In this document: positions 10,218 to 18,310 of the stretch, piece by piece
Layout of the letters: each line of letters opens with the position of its first letter
Numbering within the stretch: position 1 is the first letter of the stretch
Source: Paractinoplanes durhamensis
GTDB lineage: Bacteria; Actinomycetota; Actinomycetes; Mycobacteriales; Micromonosporaceae
DNA length: 64,000 bases
NCBI RefSeq assembly: GCF_016862175.1
Contig: NZ_BOML01000022.1
Location: forward strand, 62,001 to 126,000
Direction: 5' to 3'
Program-made: the position numbers and the translations under genes
The notes under the pieces: generated by a model
Told to the model about the DNA's origin: nothing
What the model saw: the letters and a program-made list of their open reading frames with translations, nothing else
Database searches by the model: none

Positions 10218-11764
10218 CGGGCCGCCTTGGTGTGTGGCTGCGCGCCGCCGCTGGCGAGCAGGTCTTGGGCTTCGTCGAGGGGAAGCTGCTGGTCGAGGTA
10301 GGCGCCGAGGCGGAGCCAGTCGTAGCCGATGTCGAGGGTGTGCTGCCATCCGTCGGCGGAGTCGAACGACGACGGGAACGCCTCGCCGCCGGCCGCCGCC
10401 CGGACCGCGGCGATGAACTCGGCCAGGTCGCCGCCGCCGCTGGTCAGCTGGTGGGCCAGCTGGGCGATCCGGGGCTGCGGGTCCGGCAGCAGGTCGAGGC
10501 CGGCGATCAGCTCCGGGTCGCTGGGCAGCGGGCTCACGCCGTAGGAGCAGAGCAGGGCGCGCAGGCCACCGTTGACCGCCCGGGTGGTGGCGAGGGCGGC
10601 CACCCGCCACTGCTCGCGGTCGAGGGCGCCGCGCAGGTCCTCGACCGCGTTCTCGACCATGATGTTGCCCCAGACCAGGGCCATCGCGGCGGCGGCGAAA
10701 CGCTTGGCCGGCAACGGCAGCAGGTCGACCGCGCGCGGGTGCCGCGGGTTGGCGCCGCCGATGCTCAGGATCGGCTGGGTCATCGCCGGGGCCGGGGTGA
10801 CGCTGCCGAGCGGCGCGGCCAGGGGGAGGCGGGGCGCGATCGCGGCGCCCTTCCAGGAGACCCGGATCAGGCCGTAGCGGACGAACGTGGCGAGCAGGTC
10901 GCCGTCGCCGCCCAATGTGGTCAGCGGGCGGCCCCAGATGATCCGGCGCCAGGTGCGGGCGGCCTCGGCGCCGAGCACGAACACGTCCTGACGGTCGCGG
11001 ACCAGGTGGACGCGGTCGCCGATCTGCCAGGTGGTGACCTCGCGGGGGCGTTCCACGACGAGCCGGTCGGGGGTGTCGGCGCAGCCGGTCACGCCGAGGT
11101 CGGCCACCAGGCGGATGCAGTCGGCGGTCGTGTCGGTCTGCCAGTAGCGGGCGACCAGCGGGTCGGCGGCGAGCCGGTCCAGTTGCAGGGACAGCCACTT
11201 CGGTTCGAGGTAGGTCTCGCCGTTGCGGGCCGCCCAGCTCTTCGCGGCCTGCTGCAGGCCGGCCCGGGCCCAGACGGCGGCCTGGTCGTGCTGCCCGAGG
11301 GCGTCGAGCATGACCGCGTGCCGGACGGAGTGCCGGGCGTACTCGGCCCACCACTTGGTCATCACGGCCGCGAAATGGTCGTACGCCACATTCTCCCGAA
11401 CTTTTTCGATCAGGTCGGGACGCCGGACCGGATAGCCGCGCAGGAAGCGCTGGCAGCGGTTGAGCAGGTGTTCGTCGAGTCGGGCGATGGTTTTGGCCCG
11501 GCCGACCTCGAGGAGGTGCCGGCTGATCTGACCGACCGAGCGGGTGCGGATCTCCACCCGGCGGCCGTCGATGAAGAAGATCGTCGGCATGGTCGGCATG
11601 TCGGCGTCCTGGTCGGCGATCAGCAGGAAGTCGATGTCGGACCGGGAGTTGCCGAAGCCCTCGGCGATCGAGCCCTCCAGGAGCAGGGCGGCGTCGGCGG
11701 GGGCGTCGATGCGGGCGAGGGTCTGCTCGGCCAGCGACTCGATCTGCGCCTCGGAAAGGATCAT
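10214..11764 (-). CDS. Polymerase-beta-type nucleotidyltransferase with large C-terminal region
   Basis: This 516-residue protein has an N-terminal nucleotidyltransferase domain: LLLEGSIAEGFGNS (G31-S32) followed by DIDFLL (D43/D45), the metal-binding aspartates. About residues 120-215 are helical and could be a HEPN-like or substrate-binding module. The remaining 300 residues are not recognised. Start ATG 11764 overlaps the ligase stop (ATGA) and the stop overlaps the ACP start (ATGA). Enzymes of this fold attach AMP or another NMP to a small molecule or protein. A role in the pathway, or in self-protection by nucleotidylating the product as in aminoglycoside and lincosamide resistance, are both possible. 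Nothing in the sequence decides between them. Confidence 0.7.
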   Translation of the reverse strand: MILSEAQIESLAEQTLARIDAPADAALLLEGSIAEGFGNSRSDIDFLLIADQDADMPTMPTIFFIDGRRVEIRTRSVGQISRHLLEVGRAKTIARLDEHLLNRCQRFLRGYPVRRPDLIEKVRENVAYDHFAAVMTKWWAEYARHSVRHAVMLDALGQHDQAAVWARAGLQQAAKSWAARNGETYLEPKWLSLQLDRLAADPLVARYWQTDTTADCIRLVADLGVTGCADTPDRLVVERPREVTTWQIGDRVHLVRDRQDVFVLGAEAARTWRRIIWGRPLTTLGGDGDLLATFVRYGLIRVSWKGAAIAPRLPLAAPLGSVTPAPAMTQPILSIGGANPRHPRAVDLLPLPAKRFAAAAMALVWGNIMVENAVEDLRGALDREQWRVAALATTRAVNGGLRALLCSYGVSPLPSDPELIAGLDLLPDPQPRIAQLAHQLTSGGGDLAEFIAAVRAAAGGEAFPSSFDSADGWQHTLDIGYDWLRLGAYLDQQLPLDEAQDLLASGGAQPHTKAAR

Positions 11765-13320
11765 TCGGTTCCCTCGTCCTGCAGTTGCTGCCAGAGCGCG
11801 CGGCGGCGCGGTTTTCCGCTGGTGGTTCGTTTGATCAGGCCGGGGCGGCCGATGATGATCCGGATCCGGGCGGCCGGGCCGAGGCGGGCCCGGAGCAGGT
11901 CGCGGGCGGTGGTCTCCCAGCCGCCGGGGCGGCCCTCGACGAACAGGGCGACGCCGATCCGGTCGGTCTCCGGCGCGCTGACCACGACGCAGCGCGCCGC
12001 CGGCAGCCCGGTGGCCTCGATGACCGCGGCCTCCAGGTCCTCGACGTAGACGGCCCGGCCGTTGACCTTGAGGCTGTCGCCCATCCGGCCCAGCACGAAC
12101 AGTTGGCCGTCGTGGCGGAAGCCGGCGTCGCCTGTCCTGGAGAATCCGGCGGTGACCGTCGCGCCGCTGACCACGATTTCGCCGAGGTAGTCGTCCGGCA
12201 GGGGCGCGCCGTCCTCGTCGACGAGCCCGATCTCGGTGTCCAGCACCGGGCCGCCGCAGCCGGTGAGCCAGCCGCCGCGGGCCGGGACCGGCTCGTCGCC
12301 GAGGTGGAACTGCCGGTCGATCTTGACCGGGCGGCCGAACCGCAGGGTGTCCGGTTCGATCCGGACCACCAGCGGGCGGGTGCCCGGCGCGGTGCCGGTC
12401 ACCCCGAGGGTCGTCTCGGCCATGCCGTAGGCCGGGCGCAGCGTGGCCGGGTCGAAGCCGGCCGGCGCGAACGTGGTGGCGAACTTGTCGAGCACCGCCG
12501 GGTCGACCGTCTGGGCGCCGACGAACATGGTCCGCCAGCTGCGAAAGTCCCAGCCGGCGATGCGGCCTTCGGGGATGCGGGAGGCCGCGTACTCCAGGGC
12601 GAACGGCGGCGCGGCGGTCACCGCGGCCGTGGTCATGCACTCCAGCCAGCGGGCCGGGTCGCGGAGGAACTGCGCGGGCCGCATCAGCGACAGGTCACCC
12701 TGGCCGCAGATGATCGTCAGCAGCGTCCCGATCAAGCCCATGTCGTGATGGAGCGGCAGCCAGGACGCGCCGGAGTCGCCGTCCTGCCAGTCGCACCAGG
12801 CCCGCGAGCACTCGATGTTGACGGTCAGGTTGGTCCAGGTGACCGGGATGCCGCGCGGGGTGCCGGTCGAGCCCGAGGTGAACTGCAGGATCGCCAGGTC
12901 GTCGCCGGCCACCTCGGCCACGTCGATCGGCTCGTCGGCCTCGCGATGCACGAAGGTCGGCTGTTTCAGTGCCGCGGCGTACTTCTCGTCGGTGACCAGC
13001 AGCGCCGGCCGGGCGGCGTCGACGATTCCGGAGACCAGCTCGGCGTACTCGGCGGTGCTGCTGAAGCTCGGCGGCGTGATCATGCACGGCGTCAGGCCGG
13101 CCGCCCACGCGCCGAAGAACGCACACAGCACCGGATAGCCGGTCGGCATCAGCAGGCAGACCACGTCGCCCTTCTTGGCGCCGGCGGCGAGCATCGCGGT
13201 CGCGCTGCGCCGGGCCGCGAGAGCCAATGCGGCGTACGAGTAGGACTCCCACCCGTCGTCGGTGGCGATCCGCAGGCCGCGGCCGGGCCGGGGATTCGTG
13301 AGCCAGTCGCGGATGTTCAT
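11761..13320 (-). CDS. Fatty-acyl-AMP ligase-like adenylate-forming enzyme
   Basis: The protein (519 residues) is an ANL-superfamily ligase. The phosphate-binding loop is LQFTSGSTGTPRG (145-157), and WLPLHHDMGLIG (187-198) is the segment typical of fatty-acyl-AMP ligases that load carrier proteins. YGMAETTLG follows in mid-protein, and the hinge and C-terminal lysine region (RMGDSLKVNGRAVYVEDLE, then TTSGKPRRRALW) is present. Start ATG 13320 overlaps the dikinase stop and the stop overlaps the nucleotidyltransferase start, each as ATGA. It probably activates a carboxylic acid as acyl-adenylate and transfers it to the ACP encoded two genes downstream. Chain length is unknown. A CoA-ligase role cannot be excluded. 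Confidence 0.87.
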   Translation of the reverse strand: MNIRDWLTNPRPGRGLRIATDDGWESYSYAALALAARRSATAMLAAGAKKGDVVCLLMPTGYPVLCAFFGAWAAGLTPCMITPPSFSSTAEYAELVSGIVDAARPALLVTDEKYAAALKQPTFVHREADEPIDVAEVAGDDLAILQFTSGSTGTPRGIPVTWTNLTVNIECSRAWCDWQDGDSGASWLPLHHDMGLIGTLLTIICGQGDLSLMRPAQFLRDPARWLECMTTAAVTAAPPFALEYAASRIPEGRIAGWDFRSWRTMFVGAQTVDPAVLDKFATTFAPAGFDPATLRPAYGMAETTLGVTGTAPGTRPLVVRIEPDTLRFGRPVKIDRQFHLGDEPVPARGGWLTGCGGPVLDTEIGLVDEDGAPLPDDYLGEIVVSGATVTAGFSRTGDAGFRHDGQLFVLGRMGDSLKVNGRAVYVEDLEAAVIEATGLPAARCVVVSAPETDRIGVALFVEGRPGGWETTARDLLRARLGPAARIRIIIGRPGLIKRTTSGKPRRRALWQQLQDEGTE

Positions 13321-15839
13321 GCCTGCTCGAGCACCTCGATGGTGGCGGTGCCGCCGTCCATCCGGATCACCATGCCGGTCTTCAGCGCGCGGGTGGCGCC
13401 CTTGACCTTCACGATGGTCGGCACGCCCAGCTCGCGGGCGACGATCGCGACGTGGGTCAGCGGGCTGCCGCGCTCGATGATCAGCCCGGCCGCCGACGGC
13501 AGCGCCGCCACCCAGCCCGGATCGGTGCTGTAGGTGACCAGGATGCCGCCGTTGACGTCCTGCGGCCGATCCGCCACCACCACCCGGCCGGTCGCGACAC
13601 CCGGCGACGACGGCGTGCCGCGCAGCTCGCCCGTGCTCTCCGGCGGCGCACTCCAGCTGGTGAGGTTGCCCTCCCAATAGGGCGCGCCCCGGGTCTCGAA
13701 GCGCGGCGGCGCCACCAAGATCAACTGCCTTTCCTGGGTACGGCGTCGGACGGCCACGATGTCCCGCAGCTCGTCGTGCGCGATCTTGCCCTCGTAGGCG
13801 CCGCTCAGCTCGTCCAGCCGCAGCAGGAACACGTCCTCGAAGCGGTCGATCGCGCCGACCCGGTGCAGGTGCCGGCCGAGCGCGCGGAGGATCTGCTTGG
13901 CCGACCCGAACGCGCGGGTCCGGCAGAACCGCAGCCGCTCCCGGTGCGCGAGCGACTTCGCGGCCTTGCGGCGGACGAGCTCGTAGATCCACCGCTTCGG
14001 CCCGCGCAGGTGCTGGTCGAGATATTCCTGGGCGGTGTCGTTGCCCTGCGTCTCCGGCGGGGCCTGGAGGGCGTCGCGGAGCATCAGGTAGAGGCTGGCC
14101 GGGTCCTCGCGCAGGTCCGGCACTTCGAGTTTCAGCTCGTCGGGGCTGCGGTAGCCGTGCTCGGCGACATAGGACTCCACCGCCGCGGCGAATTCCGGAT
14201 TGGTGACGGCGGCCGGGATGTCGGCCGGCGGCGTCTGTTCGATCAGCCGGCGCAGCTCGTCGTCGGCCTTCACCATCTCGGCCAGCGCGGCCATCGCGCG
14301 GGCCGGCTCGGCCGACTCGACGTCCGGCCCCGGCCGGGCCGCCGCCCAGGTCAGCCAGGGCGGGGCGTCGGCCGGCAGCCACTTCTGGCCGAGCACGGTG
14401 AGCACGCCCATCGACAGCAGGATCGTCGAGTCGAGCATCTGCATCGGACCCCAGCGCAGCAGCAGGTTGCGCTGAAGCTGCTGGAACGCGCGGTAGACCT
14501 CGTCGGCCGGCATCGCGGCGTAGTCGCGCTTGTCGAACACCGCGTACTGCTCGTAGAAGTAGGCGGTGAATCGCTTGACGTCGCGCCCCATCCGGAAGAA
14601 CTTCCCGAAGAACGTGGTCGTGGTGACGAGCCTTGCCTTCTTCTCGGCGAGGCTCGACTCGAACTCGTACGGGTAGAGCGTCTCGGCGATCTCGTCCGGC
14701 AGCGACTCGTCGACGCCCATCGCGACCTCGAGCAGCCGCCGGTTGATGTCGTAGAACGGCGGGATCCGCTGCAGCCGGTACCAGTTGAGCAGGTTGTAGT
14801 AGACCCGCCCGTGGAAGCTGCCGAGCAGGCTGGGCAGCCACTCCTGCATCTGCCGCAGCTGCTTGTCGGGCACCCGCAGCGACCGGGCGAAGCTGTCGTA
14901 GACGGCGCCGTAGACCATCGCGGCGAAGGTGAAGGTCAGCGGGGACGTGACGCCGCGGAAGCTCTCCACGATGTTCGCGTTGTCCCAGATCCGCAGCTCG
15001 CCGGTCGTGATCGCCGAGGTGATCGGCCGGGCCTGCAGGATCCACAGCCGCCCGTCGGCGACCGCCCATTCGACATCCTGCGGGCCGCCGAAGACCTCGG
15101 CGATCCGCACGCCGGCCGCGTGCAGCTCGGCCAGGTCCACCTTGGCCAGCGACAGGGCCGCCCGCTCGGCCTCGCCGACGGGGTTGATCGCGACGCCACC
15201 GTCGGCCGCGTAGTCGTACCGCTCGGCCTTGTCGCCGAGGTCGGTCTCCAGCACCGCTCCGCTGCGGGCGTCCAGGATCGCGGTGTCCGCGTCGACCGCC
15301 CCGGAGACGATGCCCTCGCCGAGGCCGTAGACCGCGCTCACCACGAACGTGTCCCGGCCGCCGGTGACCGGGTCGGCGGTGAACAGCACGCCGCTGACGT
15401 CGGACGGCACCATCTGCTGGATCAGCACGCCCATGCCCGCGGGCTCGGCCGGCAGGCCGTTGGTCGCCCGGTAGGCCGTGGCCCGGTCCGAGAACGCCGA
15501 CTGCCAGCACGCCCGGACCCGGTCGATGACCTGGTCGAGCCCGCTCACGTTGAGGTAGGTGTCGAACTGGCCGGCGAACGAATGCCGGTGGCCGTCCTCC
15601 TCCAGGCCCGACGAGCGGACCGCGACCCGGCCCGAACCCGCGGCGGCGTAGGCCGCGCGGATCACCTCTCGCGCCGCTTGCCCGGACTGGTCGAACGCCT
15701 CGCTGCGGATGGCGGCCCACGGCGGGATGCGGACCCCGGCCTCGCTCAGGGCGGCCAGGTTGGCGGCCTTGGCTCCGGCGGATCGCCGGGCCTCGGCGGG
15801 GCTGTCCACGGTGACCAGATAGCCGGAGTTGTCGACCAC
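13317..15839 (-). CDS. PEP-synthase-like dikinase (ATP-grasp plus C-terminal swivelling His domain)
   Basis: The first gene of the nine-gene operon encodes 840 residues. The N-terminal third is a PPDK/PEP-synthase ATP-binding domain (VRSSGLEEDG, SFAGQFDTYL, GVLFTADPVTGG, DVEWAVADGRLWILQARP). The middle (about 325-730) is a large helical region with no obvious PEP-synthase barrel. The last about 90 residues are the phosphohistidine domain, with the expected His at 796 in ERGSPLTHVAIVARELG. This order matches rifampin phosphotransferase and the PigC-type condensing enzymes rather than true PEP synthase. It probably uses ATP to phosphorylate or activate a pathway intermediate held by the central region. 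I chose GTG 15839 because GAGAGG lies eight bases upstream; a longer frame starts at 15881. Confidence 0.82.
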   Translation of the reverse strand: MVDNSGYLVTVDSPAEARRSAGAKAANLAALSEAGVRIPPWAAIRSEAFDQSGQAAREVIRAAYAAAGSGRVAVRSSGLEEDGHRHSFAGQFDTYLNVSGLDQVIDRVRACWQSAFSDRATAYRATNGLPAEPAGMGVLIQQMVPSDVSGVLFTADPVTGGRDTFVVSAVYGLGEGIVSGAVDADTAILDARSGAVLETDLGDKAERYDYAADGGVAINPVGEAERAALSLAKVDLAELHAAGVRIAEVFGGPQDVEWAVADGRLWILQARPITSAITTGELRIWDNANIVESFRGVTSPLTFTFAAMVYGAVYDSFARSLRVPDKQLRQMQEWLPSLLGSFHGRVYYNLLNWYRLQRIPPFYDINRRLLEVAMGVDESLPDEIAETLYPYEFESSLAEKKARLVTTTTFFGKFFRMGRDVKRFTAYFYEQYAVFDKRDYAAMPADEVYRAFQQLQRNLLLRWGPMQMLDSTILLSMGVLTVLGQKWLPADAPPWLTWAAARPGPDVESAEPARAMAALAEMVKADDELRRLIEQTPPADIPAAVTNPEFAAAVESYVAEHGYRSPDELKLEVPDLREDPASLYLMLRDALQAPPETQGNDTAQEYLDQHLRGPKRWIYELVRRKAAKSLAHRERLRFCRTRAFGSAKQILRALGRHLHRVGAIDRFEDVFLLRLDELSGAYEGKIAHDELRDIVAVRRRTQERQLILVAPPRFETRGAPYWEGNLTSWSAPPESTGELRGTPSSPGVATGRVVVADRPQDVNGGILVTYSTDPGWVAALPSAAGLIIERGSPLTHVAIVARELGVPTIVKVKGATRALKTGMVIRMDGGTATIEVLEQA

Positions 15840-16084
15840 GGGGGAGTCCTCTCGGCGACGAATATGCCGTCCGCCATCCATCCACAGTCGACGAGGAGTT
15901 CACCACCCCTCAATTCGGCGGTCGCCGGGTAATAGGGGGTCCGCCGTTAACGGCGAGTTACACAATGGCGCCTCCGGTCATCACTTCGTTCACTATGAAC
16001 TGTCGCGGTGATGCCTTTGTGCGATAGGTCATACGGTAATCGCGGATCGACCAATATGGTTTCGGTCGAGCCGGGGGGAAGTAA
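15840..16084. promoter_or_regulatory. Divergent regulatory region with two perfect dyads
   Basis: This 245-base gap separates the nine-gene operon from the LAL regulator and must hold promoters for both. It contains a 14-bp perfect palindrome at 15942-15955 (CGCCGTTAACGGCG) and a 13-bp dyad at 15988-16000 (GTTCA-CTA-TGAAC). The second is nested between CATCAC at 15979-15984 and its complement GTGATG at 16008-16013. These are candidate operators for the adjacent regulator or for an unlinked receptor. The start of the LAL gene has GGGGGGAAG about five bases upstream. I could not assign -10/-35 boxes with confidence. Confidence 0.5.
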
Positions 16085-18310
16085 ATGGTGGTGCGCTTGG
16101 AGTCGTTCAGCGAGCTCGACGGGAGCCCGCTGGAACTGCTCGGTGCCAGCCTCGCGACGCCCCTCGAGCCGATGCTCGCGGTCCTCATCGAGCGGATCAC
16201 CGCGGCCCCGATCACCGTGGTCACCGGGCCGTCCGCCGTCGACCCCGCCGTGCTGCCGCGCGCGGCCGGCCGCCGCTCCGCCGACCTGCTGTTCGCCGGC
16301 TCCGGCCCGCTGCTGGCCACCGCCCGCCGGCTCGTCACCGAGGACGATCCGATGGCGGTGATCGCCGGGTTGAGCCGGCTGACCTTCGTCGCGGTCCTCG
16401 TCGACGACGCCGATCTCGGTGATCCCGATTGCCGCGCATTCGTCGACGATCTCCATCGCCGCGCGGGCGCCGACGCGCCGATAGTGGTATTCGCCTGCCG
16501 TGGCGCCGAGCGGCCGCTGAGCCTCGGCGAGCCCTATCGCCGGCTCCGATTGCGCCCACTGCCGGCCGCCGCGGTCACCGAGTTGTCCCGTGGCCGGGTG
16601 TCCGACGACGTCTACCCGTCGATCGGCGGCAACGCCGTTCTGGTGGAAGCCGCGCTGGACGACGTCGCGCCCGCCGCTTTCGGCCGGGCCGTCCACCGGG
16701 TGCTCGGCGGCGAGCTCACCCCGGTCGCCCAGGCCATCGCGGTCCTCGGCGAGCAGGCCGAGCCGTTCGTCCTGAGCCGGGTGCTCGGCATGACCCCGGG
16801 CCGGCTCGGTGAACTGTTCGACGAGCTCATCGCGATCGGCCTGCTCGCCCCCGACCACACCCTGCGCTCCCGCGTCCGCACCGCGGTGCTGACCGGCGCC
16901 GAGCCGGCCGCGAGCCGCCGCCTGAACCTGCGCGCCGCCGAGGTGCTCCACCAGGACGCCGCCCCGGCCCCGGTGGTGGCCCGGCACCTGCTCGCCGCGG
17001 GCGTCGCCGCCGAGCCGTGGGCCTCCGCCGTGCTGTGCGAGGCGGCCGGCCAGGCGGCCCGCGAGCGACGCTTCGACGAGGCCGCCGCCCAGCTCACCCT
17101 GGCCCTGGACTGGTCGGCCGCCCCGGCCGCCCGGGCCGAGATCCGGTCCCGCCTGCTCGACGTCCGGTGGTGGTCCGACCCGGCCCAGGCCGGCGACCTG
17201 CTCACCGCCCTGATGGCCGCGGCCCGCGACGGCCACCTCGCCCCGGAGCGGACCGCCCGCCTGGCCCGCCTGGCGGCTTGGCAGGGCCGCGCCGACGACG
17301 CCCTCGTCGCGCGCGACGGCGACGACCGCTGGGTCCGGCACGTCTTTCCCGGCCCAGGCACCGTCGTGCACTCCGCGGCGGCGGCGGTCGAGATGCTTCG
17401 CCATCTCACGCCCGGCGAAGCGAACCTGGAAGACGCGCAGATCGCCGTCTTCACCCTGCTCGGGCTGGAACGATTCGACCCGGACCAACCCTGGTTCGGC
17501 CGGCTCGCCCGTGCGGTCGCCGTCAGCGAGCTGCCCCCGTGGCAATCGCTGCTGGCCGGGGCCCGGGCGGCCGCCGCCCTGTGGGCCGGCGATCCGGGCC
17601 GGGCCGCCGCCGTGGCCCGGCGGGCGATCGGCGACGACCGGTGGAGCGTGCGGGAAGCGGTGCCGCGCGCCGTCCTGCTGCTGGCGCTGACCGAGCTCGG
17701 GCAGCACGCCGAGGTCGCCGCCGCGGTCACCGTCCCGGCGCCGGCCGACCTCACCCGCAGCCCGTACGGCCTGCTGCATCTGCGTGCCCGCGGCCGGCAC
17801 CACCTGGCCACCGGCGCGCCGCAGCGAGCGGCCGACGACTTCCGGACCATCGGCGACCGGCTGACGTCGTGGGGGATCGAGGCGCCCGGCCTGCTGCCCT
17901 GGCGGGCCGACCTGTCCGAGGCCCTGCTGCGGCTCGGCGACCGGGACACCGCCCGCCAACTGGCCGAGGAGCACCTGACCCGCTCGCCGGCACCGTCCTC
18001 GTGGAGCCGGACCCGGGCGGCACAGCTGCTGGCGACCACCCTCCCGGACACCGCGCCGCCCCGGCTGACCCGGGCCGAGGCGAAGGTCGCCGGGCTGGCG
18101 GCGCGGGGCCACACCAACCGCGAGATCAGCGCCCAGCTCTACATCACGATGAGCACGGTCGAACAGCACCTGACCCGCATCTACCGAAAGCTGGGCGTCG
18201 CGCGCCGCGACGAGCTCGGCGACGCCGTCCCTCAGGCGCGCTGTTCCGCCGCGTCGGCCGACTCCAGGATCAGGCGGGCCGCGTCCGGCTCGGGGACCGG
18301 GCGTGAGTAG
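16085..18310 (+). CDS. LuxR-family (LAL-like) regulator with degenerate ATPase domain
   Basis: This 741-residue regulator ends in a LuxR/FixJ helix-turn-helix (about 660-705: LTRAEAKVAGLAARGHTNRE, then MSTVEQHLTRIYRKLGV). The architecture, about 300 residues of ATPase-like fold followed by helical TPR-like repeats and the HTH, is that of LAL regulators. The Walker A loop is missing, however: the equivalent segment reads TVVTGPSAVDPAVL with no GKT/S, while a Walker-B-like VAVLVDDADL remains. ATP switching is therefore probably lost. It is divergent from the nine-gene biosynthetic operon and is its most likely local regulator. The last 26 codons overlap the convergent GGDEF/EAL gene by 79 bases. 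Start ATG 16085 is well supported by a purine-rich ribosome site. Confidence 0.82.
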   Translation: MVVRLESFSELDGSPLELLGASLATPLEPMLAVLIERITAAPITVVTGPSAVDPAVLPRAAGRRSADLLFAGSGPLLATARRLVTEDDPMAVIAGLSRLTFVAVLVDDADLGDPDCRAFVDDLHRRAGADAPIVVFACRGAERPLSLGEPYRRLRLRPLPAAAVTELSRGRVSDDVYPSIGGNAVLVEAALDDVAPAAFGRAVHRVLGGELTPVAQAIAVLGEQAEPFVLSRVLGMTPGRLGELFDELIAIGLLAPDHTLRSRVRTAVLTGAEPAASRRLNLRAAEVLHQDAAPAPVVARHLLAAGVAAEPWASAVLCEAAGQAARERRFDEAAAQLTLALDWSAAPAARAEIRSRLLDVRWWSDPAQAGDLLTALMAAARDGHLAPERTARLARLAAWQGRADDALVARDGDDRWVRHVFPGPGTVVHSAAAAVEMLRHLTPGEANLEDAQIAVFTLLGLERFDPDQPWFGRLARAVAVSELPPWQSLLAGARAAAALWAGDPGRAAAVARRAIGDDRWSVREAVPRAVLLLALTELGQHAEVAAAVTVPAPADLTRSPYGLLHLRARGRHHLATGAPQRAADDFRTIGDRLTSWGIEAPGLLPWRADLSEALLRLGDRDTARQLAEEHLTRSPAPSSWSRTRAAQLLATTLPDTAPPRLTRAEAKVAGLAARGHTNREISAQLYITMSTVEQHLTRIYRKLGVARRDELGDAVPQARCSAASADSRIRRAASGSGTGRE

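Noticed and set aside
5474-15839. Classical gamma-butyrolactone cluster
   Set aside because: Only the AfsA homologue fits; there is no adjacent receptor repressor, and the other eight genes are not part of known butyrolactone clusters.
13317-15839. Rifampin-resistance phosphotransferase
   Set aside because: The domain order agrees, but the gene is the first of a coupled biosynthetic operon and I see no rifamycin context, so a resistance call would be guesswork.
13452-15932. Plus-strand open frame of about 820 codons opposite the dikinase
   Set aside because: The same region on the minus strand encodes clear PEP-synthase-type motifs with a good ribosome site; the plus-strand product is low-complexity.
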